From Diaporthe sp. PMI_573 (Eukaryota; Ascomycota; Sordariomycetes; Diaporthales; Diaporthaceae), in the NCBI GenBank assembly GCA_021399435.1, contig JAJTUP010000011.1:1178001-1242000 (forward strand): a DNA stretch of 64,000 nt. The letters are read 5' to 3'. Below, piece by piece: positions 1 through 11,223 of the stretch. The notes beneath the pieces are model-generated. The model was given only the letters and a program-made list of their open reading frames with translations, was not told the DNA's origin and made no database searches. Every line of letters starts with the position of its first letter. The stretch's first letter is position 1. Made by a program: the position numbers and the translations under genes.

Positions 1-983
1 GCCACGCAGTACTGGCAGGTCGTCCTGGCCCAGGGCTTCTGCATCGGCCTGGGCGCCGGCCTCATGTTTACGCCCTCCGTCACCGTCCTGCAGTCCTACT
101 TTAGCACAAAGATCGGCCTGGCGTCCGGAATCGCTGCGGCTGGCAGCTCGCTGGGCGGCATCATCTACCCTATCGTGCTGTACCGGTTGGTAGGAGACAT
201 CGGGTTTGCGTGGAGCGTGCGCGTGATCGGCTTCATCTGCCTGGCCACTCTGATCCCGCCCATTCTGTTCCTGCGTCAGCGCGTCAAGCCGCCCCGAGTC
301 CGCGCCACGTTTGATACTACAGCCTTCACCGATGGCGGGTGGCTCCTGTTTACGTTTGGTTGCCTGCTTGGCTTCGTCGGCCTCTACGTCATGTTCTTCT
401 ACCTGTCATACTATGGGCTGGCCACTGGCACTACTGGTGCGTCTATGGCTTTCTACATTGTGCCCATCCTGAACGCCTCATCTATGTTTGGCCGGACCCT
501 GCCCAACTGGCTTTCCGACAAGACGGGCCCGTTCAACGTCCTCATCCCGGGTGCTTTTATCTGTGGTATGCTCGTCCTCTGCATGCAGGCCGTCCACGGT
601 CTGGCAGTAAGTACCGCTATCTCAAGTTTCCAAAGCCTGTGAGTAATTCGCATGACGGGAGCTGACCTGTCTTGTTTTAGGGGTATATCCTGATCGCCAT
701 CTTCTTTGGCTTCTTCTCGGGCGTCTTTATTGCGCTTCCGACAGTCGTGTACATTATCCTAACACAGGACAAGTCCAGAATCGGGACCAGAATTGGCATG
801 GGCTTCGCGCTACTTGGCACCGGTATGCTCGTCGGTGGCCCAGGAGGTGGTGCGATCCTGGGCCCTGACCACGACTGGACTTCCACATGGACGTTCGGCG
901 GGGTCATGCTACTGGCGTCTGGTGTCGTATTTTCAATCCTGCGTATTTGGAAATACGGTGCCAAGCTTAACGTTAAGGCCTAA
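1..983 (+). CDS. MFS monocarboxylate-type transporter, 3' part
   Basis: C-terminal part of a plasma-membrane major facilitator of the fungal monocarboxylate transporter (MCT) type, expected to move small organic acids or metabolites by proton coupling. The frame is open from base 1, so the N-terminal half lies outside the window. Two exons: 1-606 and 681-983, with a GTAAGT...TTTTAG intron at 607-680 in phase 0. The visible part has repeated hydrophobic helices, the Gly-rich stretch GFCIGLGAGLMF, then FSTKIGLASGIAAAGSSLGG, typical of helices 4-5 in this family, and a glycine-rich penultimate helix (LVGGPGGGAI). It ends in a short basic tail. The substrate cannot be told from sequence. Its position next to several oxidoreductases suggests export or uptake for the same pathway (inference). 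Confidence 0.88.
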
Positions 984-1670
984 GGCCCATTGATTGTTCC
1001 ATGTTATATGTGTTGGAGGGCGGCAAAAGTCTATCTTGTTAGTGGAATCCGGGCTCTTTGTCACGGTTCCTTTCATTTGGAACATGCAGGCTGGCTGAGC
1101 CACTCTTGAACGAGGGGATATACCAAGATTGTCGCGAATAGCGTATGTAATGATTACATACACGAATTCTGGTCACGTTCGAAATTGAGCAGAGATGGTG
1201 GAAGAGCGAAGGGACGTAGTCTGTTAATCACATTAAAATTCCTGGTAAATAAAGTGCACCACAAATCCGTAAGTGTATTTTAAAAACCACTCGCCATAGG
1301 ACTTACTTTCACAACAGCAAATAAATAGTAAAATATGCGCTTTCAATTCTTGAATTCCATCTTGATATTTCCGCAAAGTGTCCTGTGCGTACTGAAGATT
1401 TCTCAGGAGGACTCACACATGACGCTGCTCGTTTATGGACTCCTGGGCCTTTTAAGTGATCTACTAAGTCTCACTGTTAGTGTGCCCCGAAGAAAATTCC
1501 ACGCGGTACTTCGAGACAATTCCCTGCGCGTGAGGAAAGAGGTTCTGGTGATGCTCGTTTATAAGTCGGTATTTGACAGAGATTCACTTGCTCTAATGTT
1601 GCTGCAACAAAACATCTTATCAACAAATTGAGAAACACTCCAGTATAGAAACTAAAATTTTGTAGCTGAT
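984..1670. other. intergenic, convergent gene ends
   Basis: This spacer lies between two genes that point at each other, so it should hold both 3' untranslated regions. The short ORFs here have no family features. AT-rich stretches near 1230-1340 could serve polyadenylation, but no specific site is assigned. Confidence 0.5.
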
Positions 1671-2714
1671 TCAATACTTCAAAACTGCTTTTCCAAAGTT
1701 CTTGCCAGAAAACAACGCCAATATTCCTTCGGCGGCATTCTCTATCCCTTGAACCTCCCAGGTCTGCGTTTTGATCTGCCCGCTCTTGACCCATTCCTGC
1801 ATGCAGCTCTGATGCTGCTTTGCGTACTTATCTGCGAAGCCCTTGTCGGAGACGATGAAGCCACGTACTGTCAATCGCTTCAGAAAGATGCTGTCGTAAG
1901 TCCGCAGCCCGTGGCGCTGTCCACGGTCCCTGTTGTACTCGGCGATGGTTCCACACATGACGACACGTCCGAAGTCCTTCATGCTGTCGAGAGCGGCCTC
2001 AAGGTGTTCGCCACCGACGTTGTCCCAGTAGATGTCGAGCCCGTCCGGGGCCAGCCGCGCCAACGCATCGGCCGGGGTCTCCTTCTTGTAGTTGAATGCA
2101 GCATCGAAGCCGAGCACCTGGGTCGCGTACTCGAGCTTCTCGTCGGACCCGACGCTGCCGATCGTCCTGAGTCCCTCCATGCGCCCCAGCTGTCCGACTA
2201 TCTGGCCGACGGCACCGCTGGCGGCCGAGACGAACATGACGTCCCCTTTTTGGGGCTTGCCGATCTCATACAGCCCGGCGTACGCAGTCAGGCCGGGAAT
2301 GCCCAGGGCCCCCAGGAAGACGCGGATATCCCCGATGCCCAGAGGGTTTCGAAGATGTTGTAACATGGCCATTTGGCCCGCTTCGAGTGCCACATACTCC
2401 TGAATTGGCAACATGCCGATCGCAAGGTCTCCAGCATTGAAGTCCGCATTGTTGGATTTTAAGACTTTCGTAATTCCCCTATTGTTCAGGGGCTGACCTA
2501 GCGGGTAGACTGGCGAATATGACTTAACTCTTGGGTCGCGCATGCGCGCTCTCTGGTAAGGATCGATGCTGGTGTAGAGATTCTGAAGAAGCACACCGTT
2601 CTCAGGGCAGTCTGATGATTCGTCGCATGGAACAGGCTCGACGACCAGATCTTTTCCCGGAACGGGGAGACCGTCGGGGACACTTTTGAAAATCAGAGCT
2701 TTGTTTTGCACCAT
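1671..2714 (-). CDS. MDR-family NADP-dependent alkenal/enone reductase
   Basis: Cytosolic zinc-independent medium-chain dehydrogenase/reductase of the leukotriene B4 12-hydroxydehydrogenase / prostaglandin reductase group. These enzymes reduce the C=C bond of enals and enones with NADPH. One exon, 347 residues, the usual family length. The nucleotide-binding motif AASGAVGQIVGQLG lies about midway, followed by the YWDNVGGEHLEAAL segment and RVVMCGTIAEYN, all typical of this subfamily. The zinc-ligand pattern of alcohol dehydrogenases is absent. The start MVQNKALIF matches how family members begin. In-frame ATGs lie two codons (2720) and 13 codons (2753) upstream and are less likely. It is divergent from the SDR gene at 3148 across 433 bases, suggesting shared control. 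Confidence 0.88.
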   Translation of the reverse strand: MVQNKALIFKSVPDGLPVPGKDLVVEPVPCDESSDCPENGVLLQNLYTSIDPYQRARMRDPRVKSYSPVYPLGQPLNNRGITKVLKSNNADFNAGDLAIGMLPIQEYVALEAGQMAMLQHLRNPLGIGDIRVFLGALGIPGLTAYAGLYEIGKPQKGDVMFVSAASGAVGQIVGQLGRMEGLRTIGSVGSDEKLEYATQVLGFDAAFNYKKETPADALARLAPDGLDIYWDNVGGEHLEAALDSMKDFGRVVMCGTIAEYNRDRGQRHGLRTYDSIFLKRLTVRGFIVSDKGFADKYAKQHQSCMQEWVKSGQIKTQTWEVQGIENAAEGILALFSGKNFGKAVLKY

Positions 2715-3147
2715 CTTCATCCACTCAATTCCATGGTGTATTGGTATGCACATGGGATTTTTGCTTTCAAACTCGAGAGTTGCTTTCTATATCATTTCCA
2801 AAGTCTAGCATTCTTCAATCCTCGCAGTACTATACGGAGGTTATGTTTCTCCGCTTTGGGGCATGGCACGCTGACAGGTGGGAGCATGCCTTCCCATGCT
2901 AGTCAAAGTCCGTTAAATGCATTTTGAATCTCCGTAAAGAAATTCTCATGTGACAATTTACTCCGATGATACCGATAAAGTCTTCTGGATTGCATCGGTG
3001 CTGCCTTAAACGTCAAAGTTCCCAATCGCAGCATCGCCAGCAACGTAGGCATGAGGTCTTTGTATCCTATTGGCTTCCGAACAAGAACTGACGATAGGTA
3101 TTCTATCATTAGGACCTGGAGTGATCACGACACTGACTCAGGCTAAA
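2715..3147. promoter_or_regulatory. divergent promoter region of MDR and SDR genes
   Basis: The 433-base spacer between two head-to-head reductase genes must contain both promoters. No defined operator or TATA element is assigned. The arrangement itself is the evidence for co-regulation. Confidence 0.5.
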
Positions 3148-4397
3148 ATGCCTAAAGTTCTCCTAACCGGTGAGAAATCTTGGAAACGCATCATTGAGAC
3201 CCTGTAGTATGTCTTCTAACGTCCGGAATAGGTGGTAGTGGCTTCATTGCCGCTCATGTGTTGGATTTCCTTCTAGAACGAGGGTGAATTCGATGATTCC
3301 AGTCGCCGTCTGAACTCGAGCTGACGCTGCATCAAAGCTACGACGTTGTTTTCACCGTCCGGGTCGAGGCTCAAGGGTATGAAATCTTGGGGAGATATCC
3401 ACAGCATGCCGGACAGACACTAGCGCACGCTGTGGTGGAGGATATCACCAGCGAGGCTGCATTGACAGAGGTACATACATCAACCTACCTCTTGGAATTC
3501 TACAAACTTGAGCGCCACTAATTCCATATGAAGGTCCTCAAGACGAACGGTCCCTTCGACTCTGTACTCCACACCGCCTCGCCTTTCACAACCGATTTCC
3601 GCGACCCGGTGAGGGACGTACTTGACCCAGCGATCAAAGGCACAACCACGATCCTGAAAGTAATTGCAGACCATGCGCCCTCTGTGAAACGGGTTGTCGT
3701 GACCTCATCATTCGCCGCCATTGTGAACCACGGAGGGAACGTTAAGACGTACAACGAAACCTCCTGGAATCCCATCACCTGGGACCAGGCAGTCCAGAAC
3801 CACCGTATGACGTATGCGGCAAGCAAGGTGACTGAATTTGCATTTGGGCGACGGTCGTGAGACAAGCATTTCACTAACTCTGACCGGTAGACTTTGGCCG
3901 AGAAAGCCGCTTGGGAATTCGTGGAGACACAGAAGCCGAGATTCGATCTCGTTACTATCAACCCGCCGCTCGTGTTCGGCCCGGTGAAAACCCCCAAGCC
4001 GAACCTGCAAAAAGTCAACACGTCCAACCAGAGGATTCTCGATATGGTGAGGGGGACATTCGCCGACAGGCCACTGCCGCCGACCGGTGTATTTATCTGG
4101 GTGGATGTTCGCGACGTGGCCAAGTTGCACGTTTCTGCGCTAGAAACACCTGGGGCAGGTGGCCAACGACTTTTGGCAGCGGCGGGATACTTTTCGAACA
4201 AGGCTCTGGTAGATACCATCTACAAAACGCACGAGGCCTTCAGGTCAAAGCTACCTGCCAATCCCGTGGACGACACGCCACCGGATGTTTATGGCTTCGA
4301 TAATAGGAAAGCGCTCGCTGTACTGGGGGGCGAGTTTCGCACGCTGGTTGACTGCGTCAAGGATACCGTCGATTCAATGACCGGGGAAAACATCTGA
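3148..4397 (+). CDS. extended SDR NADPH-dependent aldehyde/ketone reductase (GRE2-like)
   Basis: Cytosolic Rossmann-fold reductase of the extended short-chain dehydrogenase class (dihydroflavonol reductase / methylglyoxal reductase group), reducing aldehydes or ketones with NADPH. Five exons fit with conserved phase: 3148-3169, 3232-3283, 3338-3470, 3534-3827, 3891-4397, giving 335 residues, normal for the family. The N-terminal binding motif TGGSGFIA is formed across intron 1. TASPF precedes the catalytic YAASK (Tyr and Lys), which sits at the exon 4/5 junction. NPPLVFGP and a WVDVRDVA segment follow, as in GRE2-like enzymes. Introns are 54-63 bases; the third carries a CTAAT-type branch site near its end. 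The exact substrate is unknown. It shares a promoter region with the MDR reductase. Confidence 0.86.
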
Positions 4398-4919
4398 TAA
4401 TCATTTAAATCTGCTATTATTCACTGAAAGTATTTGTATACTTAAGCAGGTTTTAAAGTTAGCAGATATGGGTGTAAATTTAAGCACCATCTAACATCAC
4501 CAGTCCCATGTCTACTTGTTGTAAGCCTCTTAAAGTGCCAGTCGTGTAAGTATCTTTTTTTGTGAAGTTTTCCCATCGTAATCAACAGAACTGACAGTGT
4601 GTCATACACAGGGAACTGTTCCGTGCTTTGGCTTGGTAATAAGCTCTAGGCTCAACTACTACTAGAGAGGCGGTGATTTTAGCGGACAAGAAGAAACTCC
4701 GTAGACTATGACTAATCTATTATATTGTGAAGCGGATAGAACAGCTAACAACCACTTAATTTTGGATAAGACAAAATCATATGATGATTTGCTTTATGAA
4801 TTTGAGTTCTTAGCGCCCCATGAGTGCATTGTTGATAGTAGTTACAACCATCAAAGTATTTCATTGATCGAAGCATATAAAATTCTAGGTGCAATAATCC
4901 ATGTACACGAATGAAAGAA
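4398..4919. other. intergenic, convergent gene ends
   Basis: AT-rich spacer between the ends of the SDR gene and the FAD oxidoreductase gene, which converge. I see no gene; the short ORFs are low-complexity by composition. Confidence 0.5.
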
Positions 4920-6317
4920 TTAATACAAGGATGCAATAATGTCTGGCACCAGATTGGCCGTGTAATTCCAAAGCACGACCGAATTGTGGCTCACAAATGC
5001 TGCCCCCGAATACCATGTGTTTTTCTGACCCTGGAGGCCGAGAAGATCTTCATAAAAGCCATTGGCAATCTCGTCCGCCCCGGCTACCAACTTGAAAGGG
5101 CTATGGTCAGCAAAGGCCACGAACTCGGGCGCCTGAGCTTCGTTCGATGTCAAGCGCCGGATCTCTCCCGTGATGCCCGCTTCGATGTCTTCCCGGCTGA
5201 TGAGTGTCGGGCTGCCGTACCAGTACAACGAGATCCCTTCCACGTTGGTCGGCGAGAGGTAGTAACTGCCGGGCATGGTCGGCAAGTTGTAGGTTGTGTT
5301 TGCACCGGCATTCCAGTAGACCACTCCATCTTCCAATCCGGAGGATTTCAACAGGCCGGCGTAGTAACCGCTGTAGTTAAATGTGGAAAAAAGCCCCAGC
5401 TCGTTCTTATCAAGTCCAAACGGCTCCATGTTCCACGGCACCGGCGGGATGGTGACCAGCAGCTTCTTTGCGAGGATGAGCTTCGTGCCGTTAGGCGTCT
5501 TGACGGCGACGCACACACCCCCGGCCGCCGCCGCGCAATCGCGGTCAGCCTCGATCACCGTTGACTCAAGGAGTGCCGAGTCAACGCCTTGGAGCTCAGT
5601 CAGCGCCTTGGCGAATATCTCGCCGTTGTAGTGATCAGGCTTCTCGGTCATTACGTCGACGCCATCGGCCACCTCGGTGTAGGCTTGGCCCAGCCAGATC
5701 AACATGTTCAAGGTGATTTGATCCAGGAGGTCGGCAGGGTTGGCCACGCCACCGAGGAAAGGCTGCATGTTCCAGACCTCGTCTTCCAAGCCGTACTTTA
5801 TGATGAAGTCACCGAACGTAATCAGTAGATCTTCGGCTACAGGATACTCCAGATTGAAGCCTGTGAACAACTCCGGGTATTTGTAAAGCTGCACGGCATA
5901 TTTGCTCAAGTCGTAGGTGATACTGACGTTAGGAACGGCCTCGCCGCTGCTGAAGTCGAAGAACTCGGGCTCGCCTCCCGAAGCATATGGAATTGTCGGG
6001 ACGTCGAATCGCGCAAAGAAATCGAGCGCGATGTCCTGATGCCAGAAAGCCTGCACGCCATAGTCCACCGGAACCCCAGTCTCTGGGACGAAGTAAGTGT
6101 TTGTATGGCCTCCAAACACCGCTTCCCTTTCGACAATAACGACGCTGATGTCGCGGTCCTTCAGAGCAATGGCCCCATAAGTGCCAGAAGAGCCACCCCC
6201 GATCACTGCAACATCCCTGGTGATGATATCCTCTGGTGCGTAACAGGTTGGATCCGTAAGCCGGGACGCTGTGACAGCGCAGCCAAGCGCGAAGAATACG
6301 AAGCTGTAAAGGGTCAT
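4920..6317 (-). CDS. secreted FAD-dependent oxidoreductase (flavin amine-oxidase-like)
   Basis: Predicted flavoenzyme of the FAD/NAD(P)-binding amine oxidoreductase superfamily, probably acting in the secretory pathway or outside the cell. One exon, 465 residues from MTLYSFVFFALG; an upstream in-frame ATG at 6335 would add six residues before the hydrophobic signal and is less likely. Residues 1 to about 18 form a signal peptide. The dinucleotide-binding motif VAVIGGGSSGTYGA follows near residue 40, then VVIVEREAVFGGHTNTYF, the second FAD contact region. Several N-glycosylation sequons (NVS, NTT, NYT) support secretion. Fungal homologues are often named beta-cyclopiazonate-dehydrogenase-like, but no cyclopiazonate cluster is visible, so the substrate is left open. 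It is divergent from the monooxygenase at 7065. Confidence 0.8.
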   Translation of the reverse strand: MTLYSFVFFALGCAVTASRLTDPTCYAPEDIITRDVAVIGGGSSGTYGAIALKDRDISVVIVEREAVFGGHTNTYFVPETGVPVDYGVQAFWHQDIALDFFARFDVPTIPYASGGEPEFFDFSSGEAVPNVSITYDLSKYAVQLYKYPELFTGFNLEYPVAEDLLITFGDFIIKYGLEDEVWNMQPFLGGVANPADLLDQITLNMLIWLGQAYTEVADGVDVMTEKPDHYNGEIFAKALTELQGVDSALLESTVIEADRDCAAAAGGVCVAVKTPNGTKLILAKKLLVTIPPVPWNMEPFGLDKNELGLFSTFNYSGYYAGLLKSSGLEDGVVYWNAGANTTYNLPTMPGSYYLSPTNVEGISLYWYGSPTLISREDIEAGITGEIRRLTSNEAQAPEFVAFADHSPFKLVAGADEIANGFYEDLLGLQGQKNTWYSGAAFVSHNSVVLWNYTANLVPDIIASLY

Positions 6318-7064
6318 GGTAACCACGTGTTCCAAGGTTGGAGATGCTGATTCTGTTTAGAGATAAACTGTGGATAGGATGCTTATGGAGACTGAAGCAT
6401 ATACGTCTTCCTAATCTGTATTCTGTGCTTGTCGTTGCACTGAGGCGATACTGCGTCGGTTGACGTGCAGTCGGCCGACTCAATTTGGCTTGCAACTAGA
6501 CTGCAGGGCGTGTCACGATGCACAGCAGCATGACGAGCAATGCAAATGCGGGATGAAGTTTATGTAAGAATGCGAGCTGGCTATCCCGGCGTGCAGGATG
6601 CTTGGTGACGGAGTTCCTCTCCCGACACGGAGTTTCCGGACCTCTTAGTGTTGACAGCCGGGCGCTAAAGCGCCATGAGGTTGTTGCGACAGGCTGGCTG
6701 ATCACCTACCGGAGCATGCCCGGACTTGAATAAAATGTTCCAAGACCATAGTCTCTATTCGTTTTACCGTTCTGGCTTTTCTTGGATTATTCACTCAATA
6801 AGACGAGGCGGAGTTGTCCGGCTCGCGCACAGCAATATGATTGCCTGATCGGCCCGTAATAATACGACGATAAAAACTCCTGACTCCTGCAAATGTGGAT
6901 TATTCTACCGCCTGTTCTCAATTTACCCTGCTTGAAATATACGACCACCGAGGATCTTCTATGATCTTGTTTCGAAAGCCTTCAGCAGTTAAGCTAGCAT
7001 TTACGCCTCCTTTCTCTCTTCGGCCCGTGTTACATTTCGGAGTTCCCGATTCTAGCTTGACAAC
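6318..7064. promoter_or_regulatory. divergent promoter region of two flavoenzyme genes
   Basis: A 747-base spacer between head-to-head genes for a secreted FAD oxidoreductase and a FAD monooxygenase. Both promoters must lie here. No particular factor-binding site is assigned. Confidence 0.45.
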
Positions 7065-8428
7065 ATGGGGAGCAATATTGTGAGTGACTTGGATGTCGTC
7101 GTCGTAGGCGGCGGTATCACCGGAATCATAACGGCCCTTGGCCTGTTGAGACGGGGCATCAAAGTCCGTGTCTATGAACGTGTCAATGATTTCCACGAGA
7201 TTGGCGCCGGGTTGGGCTTTTCGGCAAACGCAGAGATGGCGATGAAGGTTGTCGATCCTCGTGTACATACCGCTTTCAAGACTGTGGCGACCCAAAACGC
7301 ATCCGACTGGTTCCAGTACGTGGATGGGGAGCATGATGGTGAAGGCATCAAGCTTCTGTTCAAGCTTTATCTCGGCGAGCGGGGGTTTGAAGGATGCTCC
7401 CGGCCCGACTACCTTGATGAGCTGGGCAAGTTGCTTCCTGGAGAGACAGTCCAATTTGGAAAGGAGTTGGTCTCCGCCCAGCCTGTCCAGAAGGGTGATA
7501 ACAAGAGGATGGAACTAGTATTTGCGGATGGGAGAACAGTCATTGCCGATCTAGGTATTTACCTTGCACTCCGCGTTTACCGCATTCCGGGCCTCTCAGT
7601 ACTAACTGATTGTCAGTCATTGGTTGCGATGGGATTCACTCCCGTGTCCGTCAACTTGTTCTTGGCCAGGACAACCCAGCGTCATATGCCCATTACTCTC
7701 ACAAGTACGCCATCCGCGCGCTGATCCCTATGGACCAAGCATCTGCAGCAGTGGGATCAGAAAAAACGTGCACTCGCTACATGTATCTGGGACCAGATGC
7801 ACACGTCTTGACGTTTCCGGTCGCACAAGGGGCATTTCTCAACGTCGTGGCCTTTGTCACGGACGCGAAGGCATGGCCACATGACAAACTGACGGCCACC
7901 ACGACGAAGACCGAGGTCGTCCAGTGCTTTGCTCGGTTTGGGCCAACGGTCAGAAAGCTGATGGCCCTGGTACCTGATACACTGAATCAGTGGGCCGTGT
8001 TCGACACACTGGATCATCCCGCGCACACATATGTGAAAGATAGGCTCGTGTTGCTGGGCGATGCAGCCCACGCATCCTCGCCGCACCACGGCGCTGGTGC
8101 TGGATGTGGGATCGAAGATGCCGCAGCGCTTTCGACTCTCCTCGCGGCCGCCGTGCGGGACATACAGGCAGATAGTCGACATGACAAGACAGCATACTTG
8201 CATGCGGCTTTGGAGATCTACGATACAATTCGACGCGAGCGAGCCTCTTGGGTAGTGGAGAGTAGTCGCTTCGTTGGTGAACTATATGAATGGCAGACCA
8301 ACGCAGGAAGCGATACCGACAAGTGCGAGCGCGAAGCTTATGACAGGTGCCACAAGATTTGGGACTATGATGTAAATGCGATGGTTCAGACTGTGCAAGA
8401 CCTGTACGAGACTAGGATCCATCACTAG
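7065..8428 (+). CDS. FAD-dependent aromatic monooxygenase (salicylate hydroxylase-like)
   Basis: Class A flavoprotein monooxygenase that would hydroxylate an aromatic or polyketide-derived ring using NAD(P)H and O2. Two exons, 7065-7554 and 7617-8428, joined in phase 1 by a GTATTT...GTCAG intron with a CTAAC branch site; 433 residues, the usual family length. The FAD motif VVVVGGGITG is at residues 11-20, the DG motif VIGCDGIHSRV near 165, and the GD motif LVLLGDAAHASSPHHGAG near 310. These three define the group. It could act like salicylate 1-monooxygenase or like the dearomatising monooxygenases of tropolone/sorbicillinoid pathways; sequence alone does not decide. A paralogous type occurs at 51352-52799. 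Confidence 0.88.
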
Positions 8429-9674
8429 ATCCTGAATAAATTTGGCGAATGTCCACCGCCTACACTAGTATTTAGTTCTAGAGATTAGAGCGGGCTTTGC
8501 CTACTCTCCCTATAGATCTACCCCGAATGCTACTCCATTCCCAGTCTCACACAGATCAGCTCCCAAAGGGATGTCTGGGGACTCGGGACTTGTGGGACTG
8601 ATGCAGGCTTCTGACTGCTCTCGGTGAGATGCAAGCGCTAGGCACCAACAGTATCAAAACATTGATTGATGCAACAATGAGAGATAAGAAACCTCGTAAG
8701 AGATCCACCTTCAGCGACACAGCAACAGCATGTGGGGCTCTATGGTGAAGCTAGTGTGCTCAGGAAAAAGACTGCGTTGAACGCAAATGTGCATATTAAC
8801 TGTACGCAATGCTTTGAAGTGAAGGGGGCTTTCTATGGACAGTGATTGGATTTCCCGACAGGGTTCGACATCTCCCGGGATTGAAGTGGATCTTCTGATA
8901 CTTATCAACTTCAATGTTTACAAAATAAGAACACGATCATTTATACGGTCAGCGTGACAGGGCAGTGATTGTATGTGAGTGCCCAATTGGGTTTGGTGCC
9001 AACTACGCGGACGGGACTATCCCGGCCGCGAAGCCAACGACATTTTGGCACTCGCTTCTTGTGAAACTTTGACAAATCAGTCCAGATTCAGCACTGCGAG
9101 TCAGTAATTTGGACGCTCGAGATCCTGGCCCTCCACGCGAAGATGAGACTTCAACCGGGCCCGCAGGCGTGGTTGTGGGGCCCAACGGCTGCTAATAGTG
9201 ACGGCTTTTGCGCCTGGAATCAGGTCGATCCACAAACCCCGCTGGCGGGGAGTTGTGACGAACCAGCCGCACTGCATTGCAAGAGTAGGATTGCGATGAC
9301 GCCTCTGCGGTAGGTGTGTTGGTTGCATTTGCATTGTAGAGCCCCAGAAAACATCACATGCAGGCATCTTGTTGGTACCGGGTCAAGGCCATCAAGTTCG
9401 AAATGCCTCCACATAGATGCGACCTCAAGTTACAGCTGACCTCTCCACGGGCCTGATTCCGCTTTTGTATTGGCCTGGTCTAATTATGGAGGCGCGCAAG
9501 TTTAGGTTCAAGTCTGGCTGCTGTCCTATTCCGAGCCCCGTACTCTGGAGGTGAATTACTGCACGATTATCCCATGCCCCAATATCTGTGCACGCGACTT
9601 CTGCACCAGACACACCGTTCGAGCTTGCAGACTGAATGCGGTATCGTCAAGCATACACCTATCAAGCTGGAACA
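8429..9674. other. intergenic region
   Basis: About 1.2 kb between two same-strand genes. It contains one copy of a short dispersed repeat (8477-8540). The ORFs present are short and lack domain features, so no gene is called. Confidence 0.45.
8477..8540 (+). repeat. short dispersed repeat, copy 1
   Basis: A block with core AGAGCGGGCTTTGCC flanked by CTAGAGAT and ACTCT recurs at about 39963-40032. Similarity seems to extend about 65 bases, with mostly transition differences and small gaps. It may be a remnant of a small non-coding mobile element. It lies just after the stop codon of the monooxygenase gene. Confidence 0.55.
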
Positions 9675-11223
9675 ATGTTTTTACCAACTTTAAATCGAAG
9701 GGCTGACGAAGCAGCTTCTTCCGCTACCTTTAGCTCTCACCCCCCTCCAGGCGTTGCGCATGGAACTTTCCTTGTCAGTCCTGCATTCGCCCAGCCTCTG
9801 CAATGCTGAGATACTGACCCACAAGTCATCCAGGGTATCGTGTGGGCAGGAGCCGGTCTATCATTCATTTTTCTTTTACTCCGTCTGGTTTCACGATTTC
9901 GGGCAGGATCACGGCAACTTTATCTGGACGATGGACTTGCGGTTTTCGCATGGATTCTCGTCCTTGTCACAGCAGCGTTGTGGCAGTGGATGGTGGATGA
10001 CATGTACTACATCTTGAACATCAGTGCAGGCTTGGCAGCCCCCGATGCAAACTTTTTCCCAAGGCTCATCATGTTTGCTCGAATACAGCTCGTTGTTCAG
10101 TTATTCTTTTACACGACGCTATTCGCTGTCAAGCTTTCCTTTTTGTTCTTTTTCAGGAGGCTTGGCCAAAGGGTCCGTGGGCAACAGTACATTTGGTGGC
10201 CTGTTTTGTTTTTTTCGGTGGTCAGTTACGTCGTCTCCATTGGCGACATCCAATACATCTGCGAGCTCGGCCCGGCAGAAACTTTGACTACGTACTGCAA
10301 TACGGATTCTGCGACAATCCTTTCAGTGGCCACTTTGAAAGCAAATTGTGCGCTCGATGTCTTCTCAGACTTTCTAAGTATGTTATAATCCATGTGCTGA
10401 ACATATTTTTATTGGTCGAGACTGACAGGATATGTTTAGTCATACTGATACCTATCTCTATCCTTTGGAACGTGCGGATTCCACGGGGCAAAAAAGCCGT
10501 GTTCGTCGGGCTGTTCTCCCTCACACTTATCACAATAGTTGTTGCAATCGTTCGGGCTGTGAACATCAGCTCATCGAGTCGAGGAATGGCACGAGAAGAC
10601 ACTACTTTCTTGTGGCTCTGGAGTGCAATACAGGCTTCTCTTGGTATGCTATCTTCATATATGTCTCTCCCTCACGCTGTGTAAGAAGTCTAGCTGACAT
10701 GGAAACTTGTCCTCCGCTGGCAGCTGTGGTTATTTCAAGTCTCTCTTCTTTTCCTCAGCTTTTCAGCCCGGGTAATTCCAAGAGGCAAAAGCCTGTATGG
10801 ACGCCTACAGATACATACTACCAAAGACTCAAGTCGCGCATGAAGGCAACCACCAAAGAAAGCAGCAAATCTCATGATCTGACCTCCATCATTTCAATGC
10901 CACCAGAGTCCCCACCAGAATTGAACAGGAGCAGAGGTCTGAACGGGGAACACACGCAGTATACTGTTTCATTCGACAGTCTTGAGATGCAACCCGGAAG
11001 ACCCGAACAGATTTCCCAACCTCCACAAGATGAACAGCTTAACGTGGTCATGCCCCAACCTACCTATCAACAAGATACTCTGCCTGTATCGTCTTTTGGA
11101 ATGTGGCCTGAGATTGACGTGGATCTGCCAGAGAAGAACCAAATCACGAGGCACATCACTTATAGCGTTACGACGGAGCCTGCAGAGTTATATTGTAATA
11201 ATGACCATCAAGCGCATGTCTGA
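9675..11223 (+). CDS. SAT4/rhodopsin-like seven-helix integral membrane protein
   Basis: Fungal integral membrane protein of the rhodopsin-like SAT4 family; the biochemical role of the family is poorly known and some members are GPCR-like. A consistent four-exon model is 9675-9773, 9834-10377, 10440-10643 and 10724-11223, giving 448 residues. Visible landmarks are the first helix VWAGAGLSFIFLLLRLVSRF, DDGLAVFAW, the long loop/helix FYTTLFAVKLSFLFFFRRL, and the family signature ILIPISILWNVRIP formed across intron 2. A long polar Ser/Pro/Gln-rich cytoplasmic tail follows the last helix. All introns keep the frame. The first exon is supported only by phase and splice signals. It lies beside metabolic genes and could sense or bind a metabolite (inference). 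Confidence 0.8.

Noticed and set aside
1749..2363. 204-codon plus-strand ORF inside the MDR gene
   Set aside because: It lies wholly antisense to a clear dehydrogenase with conserved motifs.
4911..5564. 217-codon plus-strand ORF inside the FAD oxidoreductase gene
   Set aside because: Antisense shadow of an intact family member; no domain.
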